Source: Fragum whitleyi (taxonomy: Eukaryota; Mollusca; Bivalvia; Cardiida; Cardiidae). From it: DNA of 64,000 bases. The notes under the pieces were generated by a model, which had not been told where the DNA came from, searched no databases, and saw only the letters and a program-made list of their open reading frames with translations. This document shows, in pieces, positions 1-11,063 of this stretch. A program made the position numbers and the translations under genes. The DNA lies in the NCBI GenBank assembly GCA_948146395.1, contig OX411543.1, forward strand, positions 67,467,474 through 67,531,473. The letters run 5' to 3'. Position 1 is the first letter of the stretch, and every line of letters begins with the position of its first letter.

Positions 1-542
1 TAACATTTCATTGAAATTGGGTTAGTGTTTCAGGTGGAGATGTTGTTCAAAGAGTTCAGGCTCAAAATAAGACCAGTCCTGCCAGGCCCAAACTTGGGGG
101 TCTATCAAAAATTTGCAAACAATTTTTGAAGAGGGTCATCCAAGGAACATTCTAGAAAAGTTTCATTGAAATCTACCCATTCTTTCAGGAAAAGATGTGG
201 TTCAAACATTTTGGGCTCAAAATGTTCCTGTCAATATTTTTTGGGGTCAATAAAAATTGTGCATACTATTTTTGAAATGGGACAATAAGGGAACAATCAG
301 GTAAAGTTTAATTGAAATCGGCCCAGTGCATTCGGAAGAGATGTTGTTCAAAGATTTCCCCTAATTGACCAACTCGAACTCATCTGAGATTTCATCAAGA
401 CAATCATTCTGACCAAATTTCAGGTTGATCGAGGGAAAAATGTGGCCTCTAGAGTGCATACATGGTGAATGTTGACCACAGACTACAGACATCCACCTAA
501 CAACAATGGCTCACCTTGAGAACTCATGCTCAGGTGGGCTAA
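1..542 (+). mobile_element. rolling-circle element, family A, 3' part
   Basis: It enters from the left edge. It ends with GAGAACTCATGCTCAGGTGG and GCTAA, the family-A hairpin and CTAA terminus, and the next family-A start (ACAAGAGGACCATGATGGTC) follows immediately. Confidence 0.75.
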
Positions 543-1690
543 CAAGAGGACCATGATGGTCCTAAATCGCTAACCTGAGTCTTTTTGACCCCTGCAACAT
601 CACATTAATTGAATAGGCAGATGTCATAAAGGAGATAATTTAAAACTAGAAAGCCATGAATGGCTTGAGTCGCTCCAAAGGTTTGAAATTCTTGTAATAG
701 CAACTCTAAGTTTTGACTACATTTTTAGATATTGTGGGTTCTACTGATGTTGAAATGATTTTCAAAGTTCCCACTATATAACATATGGAGAAATGACCAC
801 CGCCCATAAAAGACATATTTTTCATCCAATGACAATAATTTTTGGCTGCATGATAATGGATCACCCAAGGATCATACTTATGAAGTTTGATTGATATCCA
901 TCAGTTACATTCTGAGAAAATAATTTTCTAAGTTCCCACTATATAACATATAGAGAAATGACATCCACCCATAAAAGACATATTTTTCATCCAATGACAA
1001 TAATTTTTGGTAGACTGATAAAGGGTCACTCAAGGATCTTTCCAATGAAATTTGGTTGATAACTATCAATTAGATTCTGAGAAAATGATTTTCAAAGTTT
1101 CCACTATATAACATATAGAAAAATTACCTTTGCCCTTAAAATACATATTTTTAATCCTATCACAATGTCCTTTGGTAGACTGATAAAGGGTCACCCAAGG
1201 ATCATTCATGTAAAATTTGGTCGATATCTATCAGATTCTGAGAGAAATGACCTCTGCCCATAAAATACATATTTTTCATCCAATCACAATAATTTTTGGT
1301 ACACTGATAAAGGGTCACCCAAGGATCATTCATGTAAAATTTGGTCGATATCCATCTATTAGAATCTGAGAAAACTCACTTTTTACCATGTTTGGTAATT
1401 AGCCACGCCCATTTAATCCATGTTTTTCATTGGATCAAAATTTCTGAAACAACTTTGAAAGAGGCTCACCTAAGGATTGTTCCTGTGAAGTTTGGTTGAA
1501 ATTCATCCAGTAGTTTCTGAGGAGAAGATTTTTAAAGAAAAAGTTTAACGACCGGACGCACAGACAGACTGACGGACGGACGGATGCACGACGGACACAA
1601 CGCCATGACAATAGCCCCAGTGGCTTTCAGCCAGTGGAGCTAATAAAACTGAGTTTCATCTAGTTTTGGCCAAAATTGTTGCCTCTAGAA
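542..1690 (+). mobile_element. family A element interrupted by a family B element
   Basis: The start hairpin GGACCATGATGGTCC is followed by GCTAACCTGAG. The body is split at 644 and resumes at about 1647 (GGCCAAAATTGTTGCCTCTA). The inserted family-B copy is listed separately. Confidence 0.65.
645..1643 (+). mobile_element. rolling-circle element, family B
   Basis: It starts CTAGAAAGCCATGAATGGCT, then GCTCCAAAGG. The body is direct units of ~165 bp. An (ACGG)/(ACAG) tract at 1546-1600 precedes the hairpin GTGGCTTTCAGCCA and GTGGAGCTAA. Confidence 0.75.
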
Positions 1691-1700
1691 TGTAAACAAG

Positions 1701-1783
1701 ACAAGAGGCCCAAGAGGGCCTGTATCGCTCCACTGGCTTAAAAATCTCAAGATTTGAAAGAGAGATATGGAAAATAGAATGTA
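1701..1783 (+). mobile_element. family B3 5' end fragment
   Basis: ACAAGAGGCCCAAGAGGGCC, then GCTCCACTGGCTT, is the 5' hairpin and complementary block of B3. It is broken by the family-C element at 1784. Confidence 0.6.
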
Positions 1784-3061
1784 ACTAGAGCTTGTCACTG
1801 AATGTGACTTAATACCCCCGCAAGTGCTTTCAGAGAATGAGATACTTTAACAGAAGTGGCAAAAAATGCTTCAAATATAAAGATAACTCTTAGATTTGAG
1901 ACCTCTAAATTGCGTCTTGCAAAACTTAAACATGTGATAAATGTTTTCAAGTTATTGAAGGAAAACTGAAGGAGGAGTTTGTAACACATAATTACTAGTA
2001 TATGTGAACGAAAAAGAAAAAAATGTAGTAAGTGTAAGGGCAGATAATTCTTAAACCAGGACCAGTTGGGACCTCATAATTGTGTCTTGCAAAACTTCAT
2101 GTGGTAAATGTTTGTATAAAATTTCAAAGATATTACATGAAAACTGATTAAAAGAAAACTGAAGGAGGAATTCGGGAAACAAAATTACAAGTATACGTGT
2201 TCACAAAGAAAAATTGTCTTAAGTTCAAGGGGAGATAATTCATAAACCTGTGGGAGTTGACACTTGAAATTTGAGTCTTGCAAAACTTCAACATGTGATA
2301 AATGCTTGTATACTGTTTCATTACTTTTGAATGAATATTGAAGGAGCAGTTTGCAACACAAATTTATAAGTACATGGTAACAAAAAGGAAAAAATGTCAA
2401 AGTTCAAGGGGAGATAACACATGAACCTGGGGGATTTGACACTTGAAATTTGCGTCTTGAAAAATTTCAACATGTGATAAATGTTTGTATAATGTTTCAA
2501 AACTATTGAATGAAAATTGAAGGAGGAGTTTGCGACACAAAATTATAAGTACGTTGTAACAAATAGGAAAAAATGTCTTAAGTTCAAGGGGAGATAATTC
2601 ATGATTCTGGGAGAGTTGACACTTGAAATTTGCGTCTTGCAAAACTTCAACTTGTGATCAATATTTGAAAAATGTTTCATTACAATTGAATGAAAATTGA
2701 AGTAGGAGTATGCAACACAAAATTATAAGTACGTTGTAACAAATAGGAAAAAATTTTCTAAGCTGAAGGGGAGATAATTCATCAACCAGGGGAAGTTTGG
2801 ACCTAAAAATTGCGTCTTGCAAAACTTTAACATGTGATGAATGTTTCCATAAAGTTTCAAAGCTTTTGAAGGAAAACTGAAGGAGGAGTTCGCGACACAA
2901 ATTTACTACTATATGTGTCCACAGACGGACGGACAGACGGGCAGACAGACACACAGACAGACGCACGGACAGACGCACGGACAGACAGGCTGATTCCAGT
3001 ATATCCCCGAAAACATTCGTTTTGCAGGGGTATAAAAAACATTCGTTTTGCAGGGGTATAA
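1784..3061 (+). mobile_element. rolling-circle element, family C
   Basis: It starts ACTAGAGCTTGTCACTGAAT, then ATACCCCCGCAAG. It has six or so direct units of ~180-190 bp (GACACTTGAAATTTGCGTCT, CAAGGGGAGATAATTC) and an (ACGG)/(ACAG) tract at 2922-2990. The 3' end is TATATCCCCGAAAACATTCG and TTTTGCAGGGGTATA, with the last ~29 bp duplicated in tandem. Confidence 0.75.
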
Positions 3062-3188
3062 TGAAAGTGAACAGCATTCAGAAGGAATTCAGACTTTTTG
3101 TGAGTTGAATCTGACTTATGAAGGAATGAACTTATTTAACTAATATGTAAAATTACCTGGAAGAAAACTATTTAGATATCACTTTGAA
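3062..3188. other. short unassigned spacer
   Basis: This may be the continuation of the B3 copy broken at 1783. No gene or clear motif is seen. Confidence 0.4.
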
Positions 3189-5246
3189 ACAAGAGGACCA
3201 GAATGGCCTTTAACCGCTCACCTGAATTTTATTGATCCAGTGGATCTCATCCAATCCAAATTTCTTGAACAACTTTAGAAGAGGGTCATCCCAGGAACAG
3301 TCTGGTAAAGTTTCAATGAAATCTGCCCCATGGTTCAGGAGAGGATGTCATTCAAAAATTTCGGGGTCAAAAAAACCCTGCCCTGCCCACCCATATTTGA
3401 TGGGCAATCCAAATTTCTTGAACAACTTTAGAAGAAGGTCACCCATGGAACATTCTGGTAAAGTTTCATTGAAATCAGCCTCATGGTTCAGGAGAGGATG
3501 AAGTTCAAAGATTTTGGGGTCAAAATAAGCCCTGCCCTGCCACGTCCATATTTGGGGGGCAATCCAAATTTCTTGAACAACTTTAGAAGAGGGTCAACCA
3601 AGGAACATTCTGGTAAAGTTTCATTGAAATTGGCCCAATGGTTCAGGAGGAGATGTCATTCAAAGATTTTGGGGTCAAAATAAGCCCTGCCCTGCCACGT
3701 CCATATTTGGGGGGCAATCCAAATTTCTTGAATAACTTTAGAAGAGGGTCATCCAAGGAAAATTTTCAAAAGAAGAATGGGAAAAAGAATGATGAATGAC
3801 TGAGCTAAACAAAGCTGTTGCTCTATACAACTTGAGAATCTGTTTTTTACAATTTTAAGGTTGACTAACAAGGATTTTAATTATTGATTTCGTGACCTAT
3901 TTTCTGACCCCAGATGACCCAATTTCGATCTCATCAGAGATTTCATCAAGACAATCATTCTGACCAAATTTCAGGTTGATTGGCCAAAAATTGTGGCCTC
4001 TAGAGTGCATACAAGGTTTTTCTTAGATTTGACCCCGTGACCTAGTTTTTGACCCCAGTTGACCCAATTTCAAACTTGTCCGAGATTTCATCAAGACAAT
4101 CATCTGGCAAAAAATGTGGCCTCTAGAGTGCCTACAAGGTTTTTCTTAAACTTGACCCTGTGACCTAGTTTTTGACCCCAGATGACACAATTTTAAACTT
4201 GTCCGAGATTTCATCAATATCATCAGTCTGACCAAAATTCAGGTTGACCGGGCAAAAAATGTGGCCTCTAGAGTGCATACAAGGTTTTTCTTAGATTTGA
4301 CCCCATGACCTAGTTTTTGACCCCAGTTGACCCAATTTCAAACTTGTCCAAGATTTCATCAAGACAATCATACTGACCAAATTTCAGGTTGATTGGGCGA
4401 TAAACTTGGCCACTAGAATGCATACAAGGTTTTTCTTAGATTTGACCCTGTGACCTAGTTTTTGACCCCAGATGACCCAATTTCAAACTTGTCCAAGATT
4501 TCATTAGGACAAACATTCTGACCAAAATTCAGGTTGATCGGGCAAAAAATGTGGCCTCTAGAGTGCATACAAGGTTTTTCTTAGATTTGACCCTGTGACC
4601 TAGTTTTTGACCCCAGTTGACCCAATTTCAAACTTGTATAAGATTTCATCAAGACAATCATTCTGACCAAAATTCAGGTTGATCGGGCAAAAAATGTGAC
4701 CTCTAGAGTGCATACAAGGTTTTTCTTATATTTGACCCAGTGACCTAGTTTTTGACCCCAGTTGACCCAATTTCAAAACTCGTCCGAGATTTCATCAAGA
4801 CAATCATTTTGACCAAAATTCAGGTTATCAGGCAAAAAAATGTGACCTCTAAAATGCATACAAGGTTTTTCTTAGATTTGACCCCGTGACCTAGTTTTTG
4901 ACCCCAGTTGACCCAATTTCAACTCGTCCGAGATTTTACCAAGACAATTATTCTGACCAAAATTCAGGTTGATCGGGCAAAAAATGTGACCTCTAGAGTG
5001 CATACAAGGTTTTTCTTAGATTTGACCCCGTGACCTAGTTTTTGACCCCAGTTGACCCAATTTCAAACTTGTCCGAGATTTTATTAAGACAATCATTCTG
5101 ACCAAAATTCAGGTTGATCGGGCAAAAAATGTGGCCTCTAGAGTGCATACAAGGCAAATGTTGACGACGGACATCGCACGACGGACGACGGACATCCACC
5201 TAACCACTATAGCTCACCTTGAGCACTTCGTGCTCAGGTGAGCTAA
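3189..5246 (+). mobile_element. family A element with two internal tandem arrays
   Basis: The start hairpin ACAAGAGGACCAGAATGGCC is followed by GCTCACCTGA. Array 1 (about 3240-3780) has 3.5 units of ~160 bp (AATCCAAATTTCTTGAACAA, GGTTCAGGAGGAGATGTC). Array 2 (about 3890-5155) has nine units of ~143 bp (GTGACCTAGTTTTTGACCCC, ATTCAGGTTGATCGGGC). A (GACG) tract and the hairpin GAGCACTTCGTGCTC precede AGGTGAGCTAA. No start hairpin or coding frame is real. Confidence 0.8.
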
Positions 5247-5249
5247 AAA

Positions 5250-6072
5250 TGAAAGCAGTGTGCCCTCTGGTTTCGATTAAAGAAGATTTTAAAAGATTTT
5301 CGCTCTTTGATTCTATGTAAAAAGGGTTGCGCCCGGGTGGAGCCCAAATATGATCCTAGGGTCTTGATATGAACAAACTTGGTAGAGGTCTACTAGATGA
5401 TGCTACATACCAAATATGAAAGCTGCCTGCCTTCTGGTTTCATAGTAGAAGATTTTTGAAGATTTTCATTTTTTTACCCTTGGTGCTCATAAGAGATAAA
5501 GGGATGCACCTGTGCAAAGCCCAAATATGACCCAAGGGTCTTGATATGAACAAACTTGGTAGAGGCCCAGTAGGTGATGCTATATACCAAATATGAAAGC
5601 TGTCTGCCATCTGGTTTCAGAGAAGAAGATTTTTAAAGATTTTCGCTCTTTGATTCTATGTAAAAAGGGTTGGGCCCGGGCAAAGCCCAAATATGACCCC
5701 AGGGTCTTGATATGAACAAACTTGGTAGAGGTCCACTAGATGATGCTACATACCAAATATGAAAGCTGTCTGCCTTCTGGTTTCAGAGAAGAAGATTTTG
5801 AAAGATTTTCATATTTTCACCCTTTTTGTTAAGGGTAAAGGGAAAGTTAAGAGTGGATTTCATTTATTTGAACAACTTTGGTAGAGCTTGACCCAAGGAA
5901 CATCCCTGCCAAGTTTCATCAAGATTAGCCCACTGGTTTAGGAGGAGAAGATGTTTAAAGAAATTGTGGACGACGGACGACGCACGACGCACGTCGCACG
6001 ACTGACGACGGACGACAGACATTCTACGATCACAATAGCTCACCTCGAGAACTTTGTGCTCAGGTGAGCTAA
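5250..6072 (+). mobile_element. family A-like 3' part with ~185-bp units
   Basis: There are three and a half direct units (AGGGTCTTGATATGAACAAA, CTTGGTAGAGG, TATGAAAGCTGTCTGCC), then a (GACG) tract and the end GTGCTCAGGTGAGCTAA. Its uninterrupted AACTTTGGTAGAGCTTGACC at 5870 is the empty site for the transposon at 37420. Confidence 0.7.
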
Positions 6073-6168
6073 AAAAGATTACAACCAGACACACTTAAGC
6101 ACAGACGAATGCACGATGGCACGATAAACAATAGCCCAAGTGGCCTTCGGCCAGGGGAGCTTAACTCA
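6073..6168 (+). mobile_element. B3-like 3' end remnant
   Basis: An (ACAC/ACAG)-like tract, then AATAGCCCAAGTGGCCTTCG, GCCAGGGGAGCTT. It has a decayed CTAA terminus. Confidence 0.5.
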
Positions 6169-6388
6169 ATAAGCACCTTTCTTATCACTCTGAGAGAGTT
6201 GAGCCAAAATTGTGACCTCTACAGTTGTAACAATAAACTTCAATTAAATCATGATATGACCAAGGTTAAAGCTTGTCATACCGACATCAAGGGTTACACC
6301 AATGCCAACAACAATCCAAAAGACATCAACACCAAGGTCTTGATAAGACCTCTACATTTTGTTTCATAACAACCATGCTTAATATTAC

Positions 6389-6487
6389 CTAGTGAAGCAG
6401 CATGTAACAAACAATTGCCATCTCCTGAAGTAGCCATTGGTAGTAGCCTTTGACAGACACCTATCTCTGCCCACCAGTTCAAACGAC
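6389..6487 (-). CDS. OTUD7: OTUD7/Cezanne-type deubiquitinase, catalytic-Cys exon
   Basis: This is an internal 99-bp coding exon on the minus strand. It is preceded by a pyrimidine-rich acceptor (run of T, then CAG) and followed by a GTAAT donor. It reads [10 protein letters not shown], then [21 protein letters not shown]. The D-G-N-C motif is the OTU cysteine-protease active-site loop (catalytic Cys with the nearby Asp). The RLNWW stretch followed by [13 protein letters not shown] is the specific signature of OTUD7A/OTUD7B (Cezanne) and distinguishes it from A20. Known family role: cysteine deubiquitinases, with OTUD7B preferring Lys11-linked chains. The exon starts in phase 1 and joins exactly to the exon ending at 13998 (...SLEQA-G). 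The following exons of the OTU domain, which carry the catalytic His, are not seen to the left and must lie outside the window. Confidence 0.93.
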
Positions 6488-6858
6488 CTGAAAAAAACAA
6501 CAGCAGCTGCAAATATTTTTTCTAACATTTTCCTGCACAGGTCTGGGATTTCATGTATTAGCTAAAGACTCTACCTAACTTAGTGTTTGACAGCCAATGA
6601 AATCATGCAATTGTACTTTACCATGTGTCTGACTAAGTTTTTCTGACCGTATCTGACCAAAGTTACATCGTTCTTCTATAAATAGGAAGAACATATCAAC
6701 AGCTCTACTCTATAGGCTTGCAACATTGAATGCATTTTGGGCCAAAATGATGATGTAATGACGCACAGGATGTGTAAATAAAATCAAACAGCAGCTGTTT
6801 ATTGAAAGGGACAATCAGGATGTCCATTATTAGCACTCCAATGCAACATCTACAAAAA

Positions 6859-7135
6859 ACTAAAAGGAATGAATGGCGTGAGTCGCTCCACAGGCTTGAA
6901 ATTCTTGTAATAGCAAATCAAAGTTTTAACTAGATTTTTAGATATTTGGGTTCTACTGATGTTGAAAATGATTTTTAAAGTTTCCACTGAATAACATATA
7001 GAGAAATGACCTCCAACCATAAAAGACATGTTTTTCACCCAATGACAATATTTTTTGGCTGCATGATAACGGGTCACCCAAGGATTATAAAGAGAAATGA
7101 CCTCTGCCCATAAAGTACATATCTTTCACCCAATC
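6859..7135 (+). mobile_element. family B 5' part
   Basis: ACTAAAAGGAATGAATGGCG, then GCTCCACAGGCTTGAAATTC and unit sequence. It is cut by the CAC-ended transposon fragment at 7136. Confidence 0.65.
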
Positions 7136-7410
7136 CACGGGGGGGTGATGTCCATAATCGGAGCCACTGGCTCCGCTTTCAAAATCATGTGGGGAACTTC
7201 CACTCCACGTGTGTCTCCGATTATGTAGATGTAAACATTTCATTTTTGGACTGAAAAAATGGGATAGGTGTCGAAACTTCCTCATTTAAATTGGAATTTT
7301 TTCATTTATCATTAAAAAGTCGAATGCTATTCGACCAGTCATACATTTTGCCACGTTAACGTACTCAAGAACTGTAAAAACGCTCGTTGGTTTTTGTTAA
7401 AAATGATTTC
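7136..7410 (+). mobile_element. left-arm fragment of the CAC-ended transposon family
   Basis: This begins CACGGGGGGGTGATGTCC and contains the palindrome GTCGAATGCTATTCGAC, collinear with the left arm of the element at 37420. It breaks off at about 7410 in minus-strand rolling-circle sequence. It is inserted in a family-B repeat. Confidence 0.7.
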
Positions 7411-7419
7411 TTCTCAGAG

Positions 7420-7814
7420 CAATCTAAGTTTTGTGTCTAGTTTTGTGTTAGACTTTTCAGCTCAAAATGCTCCAGTTATTCTAGAGTTATCTTGGATTAT
7501 CTGCCCTTGAGTTGATGAAAAACAAATTTCTTGTCGGCTCATTTTCTCCTACATTATGGATGGGAATGAAAGGAAACTTGCCACAATGACTCTGTATAAA
7601 AGACCATGTAAAAAGACCCTTAATCAGTCTACCAAAAATAATTGTGATTGGATGAAAAATATGTCTTTTATGGGCGGAGGTCATTTCTCTATATGTTGTA
7701 TAGTGGAAACTTTGAAAATCATTTCAATTAACATCAATAGAACCCAAACTTAGGAATGCTATTACAAGAATTTCAAGCCTGTGGAGAGACTCAAACCATT
7801 CATGGCATTCTAGT
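7420..7814 (-). mobile_element. minus-strand family E and B fragments
   Basis: At 7420-7600 lies the complement of family E interior (GCAAGTTTCCTTTCATTCCC and GAAAATGAGCCGACAAGAAA on the minus strand). At 7600-7814 is a family-B 5' half with its start (minus strand) at 7814: ACTAGAATGCCATGAATGGT. Confidence 0.6.
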
Positions 7815-8028
7815 TCAGATTGTATTTAAAAAATCAAGTGTTCAGATGATGAGTGTTATAAACTGGATGAGCCTAAATAAATTCAGTTACCCTTGCAAAG
7901 ACTATCCATTAGATTTTTATATCCACCATTTATGCATTTTTTAATCAAACACAGGGGAAAAAATTGTGTTGCTGTGAAAATAAAGATTACCTCGCCTAGG
8001 CCAGGTGTTCGGCTGATCTTTTGATACA
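7815..8028 (+). mobile_element. internal fragment of the same hAT-like family (empty site)
   Basis: This is collinear with 21716-22115 of the hAT-like element (shared AAACTGGATGAGCC, AAATAAATTCAGTTACCCTT, TGTGTTGCTGTGAAAA, CAGGTGTTCGG) but lacks the 176-bp rolling-circle insertion present there. It therefore provides an empty site. It is cut on both sides by rolling-circle fragments. Confidence 0.6.
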
Positions 8029-8358
8029 AGGGCAGATAATTAAAGATTTCTCAGGATTGACTGGAGCGATTTGAATTTCAAAGGTCATATGCACAACTAA
8101 ACATCATCTCATTCCCATTTTTGTTATATGAAAGGGCAAATCATTCAAGATTTCTCAGGAATGACGGGAGCAATTTGAATGTCAAAGGTCTTATGCACAA
8201 CTAGACATCATAGGGAGTAATTGTGTGTAGTTTCAGCTTATTCCCATTGATAGTTTAGGAGGAGTCGCACAAAAAATTGCTAACGGACGGACAGACAGAC
8301 AGATAGACAGACGGACGACCAAGGCCATAACATAATACGACCCTTTGGGCGTATAAAA
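8029..8358 (+). mobile_element. family E 3' part
   Basis: Two units of AAGGGCAGATAATT...GATTTCTCAGGAATGAC are followed by an (ACGG)/(ACAG) tract at 8284-8312. The end is ACCCTTTGGGCGTATAAAAA. Confidence 0.65.
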
Positions 8359-8951
8359 ATGATTATCAAAGTTTCCACTATATATCATATTGAGAAATGA
8401 CCTCCGCTCATAATAGACATATTTTTTATCCAATCACAATAATCTTTAATAGACTTGTAAAGGGTCACTCAAGAATCATTCCAGTGAAATTTGGTTGATA
8501 TCCATCAATTACATTCTGAGAAAATGATTTTCAAGGTTTCCACTATATAACATATAAAGAAATGATCTCCGCCTATAAAATACATATTTTTCATCTGATC
8601 ACAAAAATTTTTGGTACACTGATAAAGGGTCACCCAAGGATCATTCATGTAAAATTTGGTTGATATCCATATTAGAATCTGAGAAAACTCACTTTTTACC
8701 ATGTTTGGTAATGAGCCACGCCCATTAAATCCATGTTTTTCATTGGATCAAAATTTCTGAGCCAACTTTGAAAGAGGGTCACCCAAGGATCATTCCTGTG
8801 CAGTTTGGTTGAAATTCATCCAGTAGTTTCTGAGGAGAAGATTTTTAAAGAAAAAGTTTACGACCCGATGCACGGACGCACTGACGGACGGAAGCACGAG
8901 GGACACAACCCCATGACAAAAGCCCCAGTGGCTTTCAGCCAGAAGAGCTAA
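8359..8951 (+). mobile_element. family B 3' part
   Basis: Units of TTTCCACTATATAACATATA and GGTCACCCAAGGATCATTC precede an (ACGG) tract and the end GTGGCTTTCAGCCAGAAGAG plus CTAA. Confidence 0.65.
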
Positions 8952-8965
8952 AAATTAGAGAGAAA

Positions 8966-9138
8966 ATGATGCTACACTGTAATGGTCATTTATATAAAGA
9001 TGTGCTTTTTCCTTGCATGATTGAAAGCCTAAATTTGAACTCGCCTGGTCAGACTAGCTCACCCAAAATTCTACTCGCCCTCCAGCAATTTCTACTTGCC
9101 AATGCGAGAGTGAGTCACAGTGGAATTTTCAACCCCCT
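8966..9138 (-). mobile_element. fragment of the 21.5-kb hAT-like family, left end
   Basis: On the minus strand this begins GGGGTTGAAAATTCCACT and continues with GGGCGAGTAGAATTTTGGGT and CTTTCAATCATGCAAGGAAA, collinear with the left end of the hAT-like element at 21506. It abuts the gag-like relic at the AACCCCCTAA junction. Its other end is missing. Confidence 0.6.
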
Positions 9139-9917
9139 AAGCATATTCAGATTTAAATTCAGGCTGAAGAAAATCTCTTCAATGTCATATTAATGTCAAA
9201 ATTGGCCTTCCCCAAAAGGGCAATGGCATCTTCACAATTACTCATCACAGTACTTAAGTCAATATTATCCCTGCACCCATTTTCTATTTTAGATACAGAC
9301 ACCATGGTCTTAGTGAGGTGTATCCCTGCCTTGACAATATACTTTTCAATGTTCTGTGACTTCTTGTCATTGTTGCGAGCTCTTGCAGAAACATCATCCC
9401 ATGAAAGTTTATTCAATTTTACTGGCCTTAGACCATCACAGTTTTTGGGCCTAGGGCACTTCTCATCACCAGTCAGATTATTACAGCTGCCTCAAGCAGA
9501 CTTTAAACAATAATATCATTCACAGTTTTAGCCAAAAGCTCATCAACTTCATCACTGTCAACCTCCTCTGTTTTATATTTATTTGCCAGTCTTTGAAAAA
9601 TGCAAGCACTAGTGATTCTAAACATATTATCATGAGACCCATAATTATCATCCTTATGAGACTGCCGAGATACAAGGAGATTCAAAGTCCTCTTTGCCAT
9701 AAAAATGCTCACTCTTGGCCTAAAAAGAATCATATTCAGCAAATAGACTCCATATTCGAAACTCTTTCCAGCATAGCAGACCTGTCTTATTGGATTGATT
9801 TCAGCATTGAAATTACAGTCAAGTCCTTAATACTGGCTTGTTTCTGACTAGATCCATTCTCTGGTCCTTTGGTGTCGATTTCTTCAGGTTTTTGTCATTT
9901 TCCTTTTGATTGGCCAT
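9138..9917 (-). pseudogene. broken gag-like retroelement ORF
   Basis: The minus strand starts MANQKENDKNLKKSTPKDQ, then shifts frame at least twice. It continues with a coiled-coil-like stretch, then LANKYKTEEVDSDEVDELLA and KTVNDI. After another frame change comes EKCPRPKNCDGLRPVKLNKL, then SWDDVSARARNNDKKSQNIE, and later DAIALLGKANFDIN. The pattern PRP.NC.GL...K.N...W..(8-20)...Q...KY.VK...AL.LLG.AN..IN is one I associate with the gag-like first ORF of invertebrate retroelements, probably DIRS/tyrosine-recombinase type, though a Ty3-like source is not excluded. No reverse transcriptase or recombinase is present nearby. The right (5') limit is the ATG at 9917. The left limit is where a hAT-like fragment begins. 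Stops and frameshifts make it non-functional. Confidence 0.6.
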
Positions 9918-10143
9918 ATTAACCTGACCATCCTATGGGCAATGTAAAAACCAAAAGAAGACTATAAACGCCCAAATGCAACAACTGGATTAAATTATGT
10001 CATGCTACGCCCAACAACCTTATGAAATTATACTTGACACGCTATGCACATATCAATCTATCAATTTGCCCAAATTAGCTAAATAGCATCAGTCGTGCTA
10101 CACATGATATTTTTACAGATAGCAAAGCTACTTTTTGTTTGAA
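9918..10143. other. unassigned intronic sequence
   Basis: It is AT-rich and non-repetitive within the window. No open frame, splice pair or element ends were found. Confidence 0.4.
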
Positions 10144-10350
10144 TGGGGTTTTTTGCCGCTTTCAACAATCTTTCAATTATATTGCGGTGGCTGGAGCACC
10201 AAGCAATGGATTTCTGGTATTTCTCTCACCAGTACTGCTATTTCACACAGGTCTACGATAATCAACCCATAGGTAATAGACAAATAGTTGGAAAGGATGA
10301 GAAAGGGAAGCTATCTGATTCTCATGTGTGGGTGGGAGTTAATCTCATTT
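10144..10350 (-). mobile_element. old SINE copy
   Basis: It shares with the full SINE the body words GCCGCTTTCAACA, GGCTGGAGCACC and ATTTCTCTCACCAGTAC (plus-strand reading). It is diverged and lacks a recognisable head. Confidence 0.6.
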
Positions 10351-10449
10351 TAGACTAAATAAGACAAAATTTTGATGCAATGCATCAAAGTAGGCCGCAA
10401 ATTATTTGGTTATCATCAATGAATAATGTATTTTTCTTATAAAAATATT

Positions 10450-11063
10450 TTGAAATTTGTGTCTTGCAGAACTTCAACTTGTGATCAATATTTGAATGAT
10501 GTTTCATTACAATTGAATGAAAATTGAAGGAGGAGTTTGCGACACAAAGTTATAAGTACATGGTAACAAATAGGAAAAAATGTCTAAAGTTCAAGGGGAG
10601 ATAATTCATGACTCTGGGAGAGTTGACACTTGAAATTTGCGTCTTGCAAAACTTCAACTTGTGATCAATATTTGAATGATGTTTCATTACAATTGAATGA
10701 AAATTGAAGGAGGAGTTTGTGACACAAAATTATAAGTACATGGTAACAAATAGGAAAAAAATGTCTAAGTTCAAGGGGAGATAATTCATGAACCAGGGGA
10801 AGTTGGGATCTAAAAATTGTGTCTTGCAAAACTTCAACATGTGATGAATGTTTCTATAAAGTTTCAAAGCTTTTGAAGGAAAACTGAAGGAGGAGTTCGA
10901 GACACAAATTTACTAATATATGTGTCCACAGACAGACGGACAGAGGGACAAACGCACGGACAGACTCACGGACACTCACGGACAGACGCACGGACAGACG
11001 CATGGACAGACAGGCTGATTCCAGTATACCCCCGAAAACATTCCTTTTGCGGGGGTATAATAA
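10450..11063 (+). mobile_element. family C 3' part
   Basis: Two and a half units of ~170 bp (GTCTTGCAAAACTTCAACTT, CAAGGGGAGATAATTCATGA) are followed by a long (ACGG)/(ACAG) tract at 10928-11012. The single terminus is TATACCCCCGAAAACATTCC, TTTTGCGGGGGTATAATA. Confidence 0.7.

Noticed and set aside
2658..3077. Minus-strand frames rich in VRLSVRLSVCLS/RASVRASV repeats (also near 21692, 17088, 53879, 58784)
   Set aside because: These are translations of the (ACGG)/(ACAG) microsatellite tracts inside rolling-circle elements, not proteins.
3890..5155. Regularly spaced repeats that superficially resemble a repeat-spacer array
   Set aside because: Units are contiguous diverged direct repeats of ~143 bp in a eukaryotic transposon, with no fixed short repeat and unique spacers, so this is not a CRISPR array.
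6109..6369. Plus-strand frame starting in the B3 remnant and running toward the catalytic exon
   Set aside because: It begins in repeat sequence and ends just before the opposite-strand OTU exon, with no domain and no splice support.
9193..9513. Plus-strand 106-codon frame overlapping the gag-like relic
   Set aside because: It is the antisense shadow of the minus-strand gag-like sequence, which has the conserved motifs.
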